Origin: Chloroflexota bacterium
GTDB lineage: Bacteria; Chloroflexota; Anaerolineae; Aggregatilineales; Phototrophicaceae
Direction of reading: 5' to 3'
NCBI GenBank assembly: GCA_026707665.1
Contig: JAPOWK010000027.1
Coordinates: 1-60,209 of the forward strand
DNA: 60,209 nt
Position numbers and translations under genes: made by a program. Shown here in pieces: positions 8,406-15,970 of this stretch; position 1 is the first letter of the stretch, and every line of letters begins with the position of its first letter. A model generated the notes under the pieces. That model was not told where the DNA came from, searched no databases, and saw only the letters and a program-made list of their open reading frames with translations.

Positions 8406-9632
8406 TCAGAGCAAGTCGCGCGCGTTTTCGCCGATCTTGCCGATGGCAGCCGCAATTTCGCGCATATCTTCCTCGTCTCCGAGGAGCGCGTTCTGCGTGA
8501 TCCACACGGTCTCCCAAGCTTCGCGCTGTGAGTTGGGAAACGCGTCCTTGAGAAAATCGTGACTCGCCCGCGCCTGCGCGCCACTGAGACGGTCCCGGTA
8601 GGCGCCGCTGGTAAATACATCAAGCTGGTTAAGCGGTGGATAAGGCGCTTGCGTCGGGATGCCCTCGGCTTCGAGCGCCTCGACAAATCGGTTGGTATCG
8701 ACACCGGCGAAGGCGCGCCTGTCGTAGTGGAATATGTAGGCGTATTGGCCGTTTCGCGTGATGCGACTGTCGTGAGACTGCGGCGTGATGCCGGGGATCT
8801 CGCTGAGCCTGCGGTCCAACAGGCGGCCATTGCGATGTCGGCGAGCCGTCTGTTCATCAAGCCGTGAAAGCTGCGCCAGCAGAACCGCGCCCTGCCACTC
8901 GCTGAGGCGGTAATTCGAACCATAGACGAAGTGGTCATAGAACCATTTGCCGGGCAAGCGGCCGCAATCGTGGGTCGCGCGCGCCAGCCGCTCAAAGTCG
9001 TCGTCGTTGCTGATGATCATGCCGCCCTCGCCGGCCGTCATCGTCTTGCTCGCTTGAAAGCTGAAGGTGCCGCCGACGCCAAAGGTGCCGACCTTGCGCC
9101 CGCGCCATTCGCTGCCATGGGCATGCGCCGCGTCTTCCAGCAGCATCAAGCCGTGCTTCTCGGCCACCGCCGTCAACTGATCGAGATCGGCCGGCCGGCC
9201 GCCCATGTGCACGGCGATGATCGCCTTCGTATTCTCCGTGATCGCCGCTTCCGCCAGTTCAGGGTCGATGCAGTAGCTGTCGGCGCGCACATCCACCAGA
9301 ACGGGCAAGGCGCCGGCGAAGAGTACAGCGCTGGCTGTGGCGACGAAGGTGGAGTTGGGCACGATCACCTCGTCTCCCGCGCCGATGCCCATCGCCGCCA
9401 GCGCGACTTCGAGCGCGTGCGTGCCATTGGTGACGGCGATGCCGTGTCTAGCCTCGTGGTAGGCGGCGAATTCGCGTTCAAAAGCAAGCGTCTTCGTGCC
9501 CGGCGTCCGCCACCAGATGCGGCTCTCCAGCACTTCGTTGAGCGCTTGGCGCTCGCGCTCGTCAAAGATGGGCCAGACCGGGAAGGGCTTCGTTTTGGCG
9601 GGGGTACCGCCATGTATGGCGAGCTTTGGCAT
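8406..9632 (-). CDS. DegT/DnrJ/EryC1/StrS family PLP aminotransferase
   Basis: This 408-aa protein resembles pyridoxal-phosphate enzymes that transaminate keto sugars or cyclitols. Motifs: AVTNGTHALEVALAA near 66-80 for cofactor phosphate binding, LLEDAAHAHGS with D167, and FSFQASKTMTAGEGG with the Schiff-base lysine at about K196. AGGAAG precedes the ATG at 9632. It is followed on the same strand by a DppA-like peptidase and preceded by a second sugar importer. That context suggests amino-sugar or cyclitol handling rather than surface-glycan synthesis, but the substrate is not determined. Confidence 0.9.
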   Translation of the reverse strand: MPKLAIHGGTPAKTKPFPVWPIFDERERQALNEVLESRIWWRTPGTKTLAFEREFAAYHEARHGIAVTNGTHALEVALAAMGIGAGDEVIVPNSTFVATASAVLFAGALPVLVDVRADSYCIDPELAEAAITENTKAIIAVHMGGRPADLDQLTAVAEKHGLMLLEDAAHAHGSEWRGRKVGTFGVGGTFSFQASKTMTAGEGGMIISNDDDFERLARATHDCGRLPGKWFYDHFVYGSNYRLSEWQGAVLLAQLSRLDEQTARRHRNGRLLDRRLSEIPGITPQSHDSRITRNGQYAYIFHYDRRAFAGVDTNRFVEALEAEGIPTQAPYPPLNQLDVFTSGAYRDRLSGAQARASHDFLKDAFPNSQREAWETVWITQNALLGDEEDMREIAAAIGKIGENARDLL

Positions 9633-9671
9633 CAGATTCTTCCTGTTATTGAGTTGTCTAGCATCGCGATT

Positions 9672-10502
9672 TTACCCCTTCAGCGAACCCAGCGTCAGAC
9701 CCTTGACAATGTACTTTTGCGCGAAAACCGCAAAGACCAGCATCGGCACAATGGCGACGATGGACGCCGCCGCCATTTGTCCCCAGTTGATCGAGGTATA
9801 ACCGCGAAACGACGCGACCGCGACGGTTATCGTTTGCGCATCGCTGAAGGTCAGCGAAAGGGCGATGGTCAATTCATTCCAGATCCAGATAGCGGTCAAT
9901 ATCGCGGTGGCCGATATACCCGGCGCCGCCAGCGGAATGTAGACATGGCGCAGCGTTTTGAGATGTCCGCAGCCATCAATACGCGCGGCATCGTCCAATT
10001 CGGCTGGCACCTCTTTGAAGAAGCTGCGAATCAGCCAGACGGCGAAAGGCAGCGAATGCACCTGATAGACGAGCGCCAAGCCGATATGCGTGTCGTACCA
10101 ACCGATGCGCTGATAAAGGACAAACATCGGGATGATGAAGAGGAACTCCGGCAGCATGTAGGCCAGCAGCAACCAAACGCCGAAGAGCTTCTTGCCGCGG
10201 AACCGGAAGCGGTGGATGCCGTAAGACGCGAAAACCGCGATGGTTATGGCGATGATGACGCCGAACGCGGTGACATAGACAGAATTCATGAAAGCTTCGA
10301 CGAAGCCGGGCCGATCCAGCAGTCCAAGAAAATGATCGAAGATCGGCTCAAAGATCAGCTTCGGCGGCATGGCAAAGGCATCGCGCTGCGTCTTCAATGA
10401 AACGCTCAGCAGCCAGACGATAGGAAAGAGCGTGAGCAAGATCGCCGCCAGCGAAATCAGATAAGCCAGCAGCCGCTCCAATTGATCTCGGCCTCCTTGC
10501 AT
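9672..10502 (-). CDS. Carbohydrate ABC transporter permease, MalG type (second system)
   Basis: This permease of about 276 aa has six predicted helices and the EAA loop EVPAELDDAARIDGCGHLKT near residue 150. The C-terminus IVKGLTLGSLKG is typical of MalG-like subunits. An ATG at 10502 is chosen; a GTG two codons earlier (10508) is possible. The stop of the upstream permease gene lies about 10 bp away, so the two are co-translated in one operon with the binding protein at 11501-12838. Confidence 0.92.
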   Translation of the reverse strand: MQGGRDQLERLLAYLISLAAILLTLFPIVWLLSVSLKTQRDAFAMPPKLIFEPIFDHFLGLLDRPGFVEAFMNSVYVTAFGVIIAITIAVFASYGIHRFRFRGKKLFGVWLLLAYMLPEFLFIIPMFVLYQRIGWYDTHIGLALVYQVHSLPFAVWLIRSFFKEVPAELDDAARIDGCGHLKTLRHVYIPLAAPGISATAILTAIWIWNELTIALSLTFSDAQTITVAVASFRGYTSINWGQMAAASIVAIVPMLVFAVFAQKYIVKGLTLGSLKG

Positions 10503-10513
10503 GACCACCGCCG

Positions 10514-11380
10514 CTATTCCTCCTTGCGCTCGTCCAGGCGCATATAGATGAGGCTGATCGCCAGAACGATGATAGAGAAGATGACCATGACGGTCATGGC
10601 TTCGCTCATTTGCAGAAAGCTGAAGGCTTTGCGGTACGCCAGCGTCTGCATGACTTCGGTGGCGATCTGGGGTCCGCCGCCGGTCGTGCCAAAGATGATA
10701 TCGAAGACCTTTAGCGTATCGATGGTGCGGAAGATCAAGACCGTGAAGAGCACTGGACGCAACATCGGCAGCTTGACGCGGAAAAAGGTTTGCAGGCTGC
10801 TGGCGCCATCGACGCGCGCCGCCTCAATCGGCTCCTGCGGCAGGCTCTGCAAGCCGGCCAGCACAATGATGAAGACGAAGGCGGTCTGCCACCAGGCATC
10901 GACCATGATCACCGTGCCCATGGCGGTGGCGGTCGTGCCAAAGAATGGCGAGGGCGGCAAGCCAATCGATATCAGCACATAGTTGACAATGCCAAGCATG
11001 GGATCAAGAACGATTTTAGACATCAGCGCCACGATAATGCCGGAGACCATCAGCGGCGTCAGCAACAATGTGCGAATGATGCTCGCGCCGAATCGGAGGC
11101 GGTCCACAACAACGGCGAGACCGATGCCGAGAACAAGCTCCAAGGCGGTCGCGACCACAGCGAAGACGAAAGTCTGATACAGAACCTGCCAAAACTCGGC
11201 GCTGCGAAACAGATCAAGATAATTGCGTATGCCAATGAAGTCGAATTGGAGGCCCCAATTCCAGTTGAAGAAGCTGAGCGCAAACGACGAAACCGCCGGA
11301 TACAGCGAGGTGATCGCGAGGATGAGGACAGCAGGCGCGATCAGCAGATACGCGGCTCGGTTGCTGCGGGCTGAGGGCAT
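10514..11380 (-). CDS. Carbohydrate ABC transporter permease, MalF/UgpA type (second system)
   Basis: This 288-aa inner-membrane protein has about six helices and the ATPase-docking loop LPQEPIEAARVDGASSLQTF near residues 185-204. The ATG at 11380 follows a short basic N-terminus (PSARSNRAAY). It is paired with the MalG-type gene 11 bp downstream and lies 120 bp after the binding-protein gene. The gap contains two hairpin repeats that could lower permease expression relative to the binding protein. Confidence 0.92.
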   Translation of the reverse strand: MPSARSNRAAYLLIAPAVLILAITSLYPAVSSFALSFFNWNWGLQFDFIGIRNYLDLFRSAEFWQVLYQTFVFAVVATALELVLGIGLAVVVDRLRFGASIIRTLLLTPLMVSGIIVALMSKIVLDPMLGIVNYVLISIGLPPSPFFGTTATAMGTVIMVDAWWQTAFVFIIVLAGLQSLPQEPIEAARVDGASSLQTFFRVKLPMLRPVLFTVLIFRTIDTLKVFDIIFGTTGGGPQIATEVMQTLAYRKAFSFLQMSEAMTVMVIFSIIVLAISLIYMRLDERKEE

Positions 11381-11404
11381 GAAAGTCCCAAACGACTATG
11401 AAAG

Positions 11405-11473
11405 CGGGTCAGCCAATGGCTGACCCCTACATAGAAACAGCGAGTTGTAGGGGCGACCTGGCAGGTCGCCCGC
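11405..11473. repeat. Two hairpin repeats between binding-protein and permease genes
   Basis: GGGTCAGCCAATGGCTGACCC (11406-11426) and GGGCGACCTGGCAGGTCGCCC (11451-11471) are strong hairpins with a TGTAGGGG link. Their place inside an importer operon, between binding-protein and permease genes, is like that of REP elements in the E. coli malE-malF gap. Confidence 0.8.
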
Positions 11474-11500
11474 AATGCTCCCCAAAGGGGCCTCGCCAAG

Positions 11501-12838
11501 CTATCCATCCATATCCAGGATGCGCTGCTGGGCTTTGGCTGTGGCCTCCGCCGGCGCCATGCCGCCATACATATCCTGAATCGCATCGACGATGACCAGG
11601 GCGTACTCGCTCCAGCCTTCGCGGAATACGACCGTCGTGCGCGACGTCTGCATCGCTTCCAGCACCGTGTCGACATAGAGCGGATTCAGCGCATCGACAT
11701 ACTCGGCTTTATCCCAGGTCGAAACGCGCGCCGCGCCGCCGTGGTAGGCGCCGATGACCGGCTCGACATCCTTGCTGGTCATCCACTGGATGAAATACCA
11801 AGCCGCTTCCGGATTCTGGGCGTTTGCGGGTATGCCGATGCCCCACATCCAGTGGCCCGTCCAGGAAGCGCCGCCCGCCTCTACCGGCGGCATGACGGCG
11901 TAACCGGTCTTGCCCGCTACCGCCGAGGCGTCCGGATCTTCGAATCCGGGGCCAAAGAGGCTGGCGTCTATGAAGAAGCCGGCGCGCCCCTGCTGGAAGA
12001 GCAGGCTGGCATCGGGCCAGTCAAGCGACTGCACATTGATGGGACCGGCTGACATCATGCCGGCGTAATGCGACAAACCGGCGGTGACGCGCTCGTCGGT
12101 CAAAATGGGGTTGGACCAGTCGCCATCGAACCAGACATTGTAAGGCAGCGACATTTCGGCTTCGCCCCAATTGTTCATGACCATGCCGGTGACCGTGTCC
12201 ATGATGGTATGCGAGCGGATGCCGCGCATGACCGCGCCAGCGACCATCCCGCCGCTCGCGTCAGTGATGCTCTGCGCCGCTTCGATCAAGCCGCCCATCG
12301 TATCGGGGATGGCGCCACCCAGATATTCATCGACGATGTCTTGATTCCAGAAGAGCGTATACGCCTCGAAAGAGACCGGAATCGCATAATCCTGCGCGTC
12401 CATGTCGCCGGGCGGGTATTGCGTCGCCTGGGTGAAGCCGGCCGGGAAGTCGGCAAAGTCATAATCGGCCGCCGTCATGTGATCATCCTTGAGGAAGGGC
12501 GTCAGCGGATAAATCAAACCATTGGACCACTGCGTGAAAGCGGTCGAATCCATGGGCACCATGTAGACGTCCATGACGCCTTCATCCGCTCGAAGAGCGA
12601 CTTCCATGCGGTCGAAGTACAGGTTCTCGGCGAGCGCCTCCACATTGACGGTGATGCCGGTCGCCGCTTCAAAGTCATCCATAACGCTGCGCATGCCATC
12701 CAGCACCGGATGCTCCGGCATCAGAATCGTGATCTCGCTGCCGGCGAATTGCATCCAGTCGATATCGCCATTTGCCCGCGCGGCGGGCGCGATACAGATG
12801 ACCAGCAGCAGAACCAAAACAATCGCTTTCTTGAACAT
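11501..12838 (-). CDS. Extracellular sugar-binding protein (second ABC system)
   Basis: This solute-binding protein is about 445 aa. The ATG at 12838 is chosen because AAGGAGAC lies seven bases upstream and it gives a clean signal peptide (FKKAIVLVLLLVICIAPAARA). The frame extends 11 codons further upstream. Typical features include ITILMPEHPVLDGMRSVMDD at the mature start, an EAYTLFWNQDIVDEYLGG segment and WMWGIGIPANAQNPEAAWYF near the C-terminal hinge. No lipobox. It is the first gene of the second importer operon. The substrate is unknown, but it should be a carbohydrate. Confidence 0.92.
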   Translation of the reverse strand: MFKKAIVLVLLLVICIAPAARANGDIDWMQFAGSEITILMPEHPVLDGMRSVMDDFEAATGITVNVEALAENLYFDRMEVALRADEGVMDVYMVPMDSTAFTQWSNGLIYPLTPFLKDDHMTAADYDFADFPAGFTQATQYPPGDMDAQDYAIPVSFEAYTLFWNQDIVDEYLGGAIPDTMGGLIEAAQSITDASGGMVAGAVMRGIRSHTIMDTVTGMVMNNWGEAEMSLPYNVWFDGDWSNPILTDERVTAGLSHYAGMMSAGPINVQSLDWPDASLLFQQGRAGFFIDASLFGPGFEDPDASAVAGKTGYAVMPPVEAGGASWTGHWMWGIGIPANAQNPEAAWYFIQWMTSKDVEPVIGAYHGGAARVSTWDKAEYVDALNPLYVDTVLEAMQTSRTTVVFREGWSEYALVIVDAIQDMYGGMAPAEATAKAQQRILDMDG

Positions 12839-12904
12839 ATTTGTCTCCTTAGACTGATTGAACAAAATCACTGACGATCGTCAGAGTGATTCCAATGGAT
12901 TGAG

Positions 12905-13948
12905 CTAGAGCGTCAGGCCCTCATAGGCGCTTTCAACGTCAGCGCGTACTCGCGCGGCAAAGGCTTCGTCAATTTCGGCTTCGTGGAAGATGCCGTACCA
13001 CAAGCCCGCCTGGCGCACGAAATCACGCATATTGACCAGCGCATGTGTCACATCGTCCCAAGTGATGCCCATCGCCTCAGGCCGGATGTCGACGCCGGCG
13101 CGCACGATGGCATCAAGCATCTCTTTGGGCTTGTCATCGTGTAGCAGCGAGCCGACATAGATGCCCAGACAGACCGGCTGCCCGTGGATGAATTTTACCC
13201 CCGTGTAATATTCCAGCGCGTAGAAGAGGAAGTGATCGGCGCCTTCGATATGGCGGGGATTCCAACCGGCGTTATGAAAAGCCGCCCCGCCCCAGCGGTT
13301 TGCTGTCATCAGCGTGCGAATGCCCTTCTCGTTGACCTCGCGGATATCGTCAAGCGCATCCATGACCGTCGCCATCACCGCAGCCGCTTCATCGACAAGC
13401 GCCTGGTCGTAGGGCCATTTGTCTTCGGTCTTGCCGCGCGCGTGCGCCAGGCGCCAATCGGCGTGCCCGGTGTGGTAACAGAGTATCTCGCAGATGCCGC
13501 TGCGATTGACGACCGGCGGCGCATTCTGAATCACATCGAAATCGACATAAACCGCTTCCGGCACCGCCCAGCCCACGTAGCGCACATTGCCGCTGAAGCG
13601 CAAACCGGTGCGATGACCAAAGGCGGCGTTGACCGACATCGAGGTCGGTACCTGAAAGAGCGGCAGCCGTAGCGACCAGGCGAAATACTTGGCGACATCC
13701 AGCGCCTGCCCGCCGCCCAGCCCGATGATGCAGTTGCAAGGCGGCAGCCTGCCAACTTCTGCCTTCAACTCGTCGCCGTCGATCGTGCTCACGAGATAGG
13801 GACCAGCCAGATTCTCATCAAAATGATGCGCGAACAATTGCCAAAGGTCGGGCATGGTGACGACCAGATAGGGCTGATGTACAAAGTTCGGCAGCTCGCC
13901 GATGAGATTGCGTCCAAAGATCGTCGTGAAGCCAGCGCTGTCTCGCAT
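12905..13948 (-). CDS. Iron-containing alcohol dehydrogenase, glycerol-1-phosphate dehydrogenase-like
   Basis: This 347-aa NAD(P)-dependent dehydrogenase is of the AraM/EgsA-like branch. The nucleotide loop IIGLGGGQALDVAKYFAW (GGGxxxD) lies near residues 75-92, followed by VPTSMSVNAAFGHRTG. Candidate metal ligands lie in GADHFLFYALEYYTG and FIHGQPVCLGIYVG. AAGGATG precedes the ATG at 13948. It is divergently placed against a Gfo/Idh/MocA oxidoreductase and follows the second sugar importer, so oxidation of a sugar or polyol phosphate is plausible. True glycerol-1-phosphate activity is not proven. Confidence 0.85.
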   Translation of the reverse strand: MRDSAGFTTIFGRNLIGELPNFVHQPYLVVTMPDLWQLFAHHFDENLAGPYLVSTIDGDELKAEVGRLPPCNCIIGLGGGQALDVAKYFAWSLRLPLFQVPTSMSVNAAFGHRTGLRFSGNVRYVGWAVPEAVYVDFDVIQNAPPVVNRSGICEILCYHTGHADWRLAHARGKTEDKWPYDQALVDEAAAVMATVMDALDDIREVNEKGIRTLMTANRWGGAAFHNAGWNPRHIEGADHFLFYALEYYTGVKFIHGQPVCLGIYVGSLLHDDKPKEMLDAIVRAGVDIRPEAMGITWDDVTHALVNMRDFVRQAGLWYGIFHEAEIDEAFAARVRADVESAYEGLTL

Positions 13949-13994
13949 TTTTCATCCTTGTCATCCCGCCCTCGCCTGGCGGGAGCGCGAACAC

Positions 13995-14022
13995 TTGATT
14001 GTGCGGTCAAGACAGATACGAT
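13995..14022 (+). promoter_or_regulatory. Candidate sigma-70-type promoter for the oxidoreductase gene
   Basis: TTGATT at 13995-14000 and TACGAT at 14017-14022 are separated by 16 bp in the divergent gap. The start codon is about 50 bp downstream. Confidence 0.4.
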
Positions 14023-14072
14023 AGCAGAAAGAGTAGCAGTTCGCCAGAACGCCCGACAGCAGGAGCGGCAGC

Positions 14073-15083
14073 ATGACCCTGAAAATCGCCTTCAGTGGAA
14101 CCGGACATATCTCCCAGGTCCATGCGCGCGCGGCGCAGAGCATCGACGGCCTTGAGCTGGCCGCCGTGGTCAATCACAAGCCCGAGTCGATGGCGAACTA
14201 CGCGGCGCAGTTCGGCATCGCGCGAAAGTATGCGACGGTGGACGACCTGCTGCGCGCCGGTGATGTCGATGTCCTGGCTGTCAGCACGCCCAATTACCTG
14301 CACGCGCCGCAAGCGATCGCCGCATTGGAAGCCGGCCTTCATGTCATGGTGGAGAAACCGATGGCGATGAATCGTGCCGAAGCGGAACAGATGCTGCGCG
14401 CAAGCGAAAAATCGGGCGCCAAACTGATGGTGGCGCACTGCTGGCGCTTTGACGAAGAGGTCAACTGGATTAAGTCGCAGATAAATGATGGGGTGCTGGG
14501 AAAGATTCTGCGCACAAGGGGCTATGGCGTGCATGTCAATTGGGGACCGGATGGTTGGTTCGTTGAGGCGCGCTATGCCGGCGGCGGCGCCCTGGCCGAT
14601 ATGGGCATCCATGCGATTGATGTCGCGCGTTATTTTCTGGGCGATCCACAGCCGCTCAGCGTTTACGCCAAGATCTCGACCGATTACACCGTTTACGATG
14701 TCGATGACAGCGGGACGATCTGGATCAATTGGGAGGGTGGCGCAGCCTCCATCGTCGAATCGGGTTGGTGGTGGCCCCATGCTGACGGACCCGAAGCCTG
14801 CACCCAGCTCTACGGTACGAAAGGCTTCGCCCAGCTTTTCCCAACGCGACTGGAAATCCCCGATCGGGCGGCGGAGACGGTCGAAACAGTGGATCCCGGC
14901 TATCCGCCCGTCCGCGAAGAGCAGTGCCCGCAGATCATGTACGATCGGCAGATGGCGCACTTCATCGACAGCATACGCCGGGGCAAGACGCCCAATCCCG
15001 GCGGCGCTGAGGGCTTGGTCAACATGCGCATCATTGACGCCGCGCTGGAAAGCAGCCGCTCCGGTCAGGTGATTCATTTGTAA
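14073..15083 (+). CDS. Gfo/Idh/MocA family oxidoreductase
   Basis: This 336-aa NAD(P)-dependent sugar or inositol dehydrogenase-like enzyme has an N-terminal Rossmann fold (FSGTGHISQVHARA, residues 7-20). The family motif EKP is at residues 95-97 (HVMVEKPMAMN). GGGALADMGIHAIDVARYF near 170-190 carries the conserved D and H of the active-site region. AGGAGC lies upstream of the ATG. A cupin gene follows 319 bp later across two inverted repeats. The exact sugar is unknown. Confidence 0.92.
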   Translation: MTLKIAFSGTGHISQVHARAAQSIDGLELAAVVNHKPESMANYAAQFGIARKYATVDDLLRAGDVDVLAVSTPNYLHAPQAIAALEAGLHVMVEKPMAMNRAEAEQMLRASEKSGAKLMVAHCWRFDEEVNWIKSQINDGVLGKILRTRGYGVHVNWGPDGWFVEARYAGGGALADMGIHAIDVARYFLGDPQPLSVYAKISTDYTVYDVDDSGTIWINWEGGAASIVESGWWWPHADGPEACTQLYGTKGFAQLFPTRLEIPDRAAETVETVDPGYPPVREEQCPQIMYDRQMAHFIDSIRRGKTPNPGGAEGLVNMRIIDAALESSRSGQVIHL

Positions 15084-15124
15084 GGCTTGTCAGGAACTGC
15101 AGAAAGCCCGTTTTCCTTACGTCT

Positions 15125-15332
15125 TACCCCATCCCCGGCCCTTCCCGTAGCGCAGTGTCTACGCGCGCCAGTAAACTAGGGAAGGGTGACTCGACGGCGG
15201 AAATGGGATATTCGGGTGCTGTGGCAGTCAGAATTCCGTAATTCCGAGCGCACGGCAAGAATGCTCCCCCTTCCTTAGCTTGCTGGGTCACGTAGACATA
15301 GACCTTCGGGAAGGGGGTTGGGGGGATGGGGT
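15125..15332. repeat. Two oppositely oriented CCCTTCCC repeats, each with a GTAGACAC module
   Basis: 15125-15189 is a minus-oriented copy and 15263-15332 a plus-oriented copy of the repeat typified by 8352-8400. Each has the short module inserted: GCAGTGTCTACGCGCGCC at 15152-15169 and GGGTCACGTAGACATAGACC at 15285-15304. They fill most of the 319-bp gap between the oxidoreductase and cupin genes. No gene is seen here. Confidence 0.75.
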
Positions 15333-15402
15333 GCAACCGGCGAGAAAGCACGGCCCAGTACCGGACAAGCTTTCTAATGGCGACTCACGGGAGCCAAAAA
15401 AG

Positions 15403-15804
15403 ATGCTAGAAATCTACGAATGGTCGGGCGAAGGCTTCGCGCCGCTGGTATTTGCCGAGGGCTGGCAAGCGGCTCTGCTCAATTGGGAGCCGCTCTTTGA
15501 CCGGCGCAATCTTGATGAGATCGAGCGGCATAATCACAGCGACGAAGTCTTTGTACTGCTGCGCGGGCGGGCTGTGCTCTTCACCCGTCCTGATGGCGGC
15601 GCGCTGACGGCGGTTGAGATGGAGGCGGGCCTTATCTACAATGTGCCGGCCGGCGTCTGGCACAATATAGTAGCAACACGCGATGTGTCATTCTTGATTG
15701 TCGAAAATCGAGACACGCATATTCACGACACGGAAATCAGACCGATCACGGACGATGAGCTCGCTCAATTGGATCGGCAGCTGCCAGCATGGGCGCAAGC
15801 CTGA
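15403..15804 (+). CDS. Small cupin-domain protein
   Basis: This 133-aa single-domain cupin contains RHNHSDEVFVLLRGRAVLF (cupin motif 1 with two histidines and a glutamate) and NVPAGVWHNI (motif 2 histidine). The ATG at 15403 begins at the conserved MLEIYEWSGEGF. The frame upstream is repeat DNA, so a longer start at 15280 is rejected. It may bind a metal and act as a sugar isomerase or a sensor. Following a Gfo/Idh enzyme suggests sugar metabolism. Function is not determined. Confidence 0.8.
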   Translation: MLEIYEWSGEGFAPLVFAEGWQAALLNWEPLFDRRNLDEIERHNHSDEVFVLLRGRAVLFTRPDGGALTAVEMEAGLIYNVPAGVWHNIVATRDVSFLIVENRDTHIHDTEIRPITDDELAQLDRQLPAWAQA

Positions 15805-15863
15805 ACGAGCAGCATGAATTGCATATGTCTGCCCTCAGAATTTCCTCGCAGAATTCCGGTCGC

Positions 15864-15891
15864 TTGAGATTCGGTTTGAAACTGGTATACA
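15864..15891 (+). promoter_or_regulatory. Candidate promoter of the ABM-repeat protein gene
   Basis: TTGAGA at 15864-15869 and TATACA at 15886-15891 with a 16-bp spacer, about 80 bp upstream of the GTG start at 15971. Confidence 0.5.
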
Positions 15892-15970
15892 CTGGAATTA
15901 GAAGCTCGTCGCTGCACGAGCTGTTTTGCAGCTTCTGATTGACGTAACGCACCCTATGAGGAGGAACACT

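Noticed and set aside
8931..10400. 489-codon plus-strand frame
   Set aside because: Antisense to the DegT aminotransferase and a MalG-type permease, whose motifs are unmistakable.
11925..11950. TTCGAATCC-like T-arm of a tRNA
   Set aside because: It lies inside the sugar-binding protein gene and no acceptor or anticodon stem fits around it.
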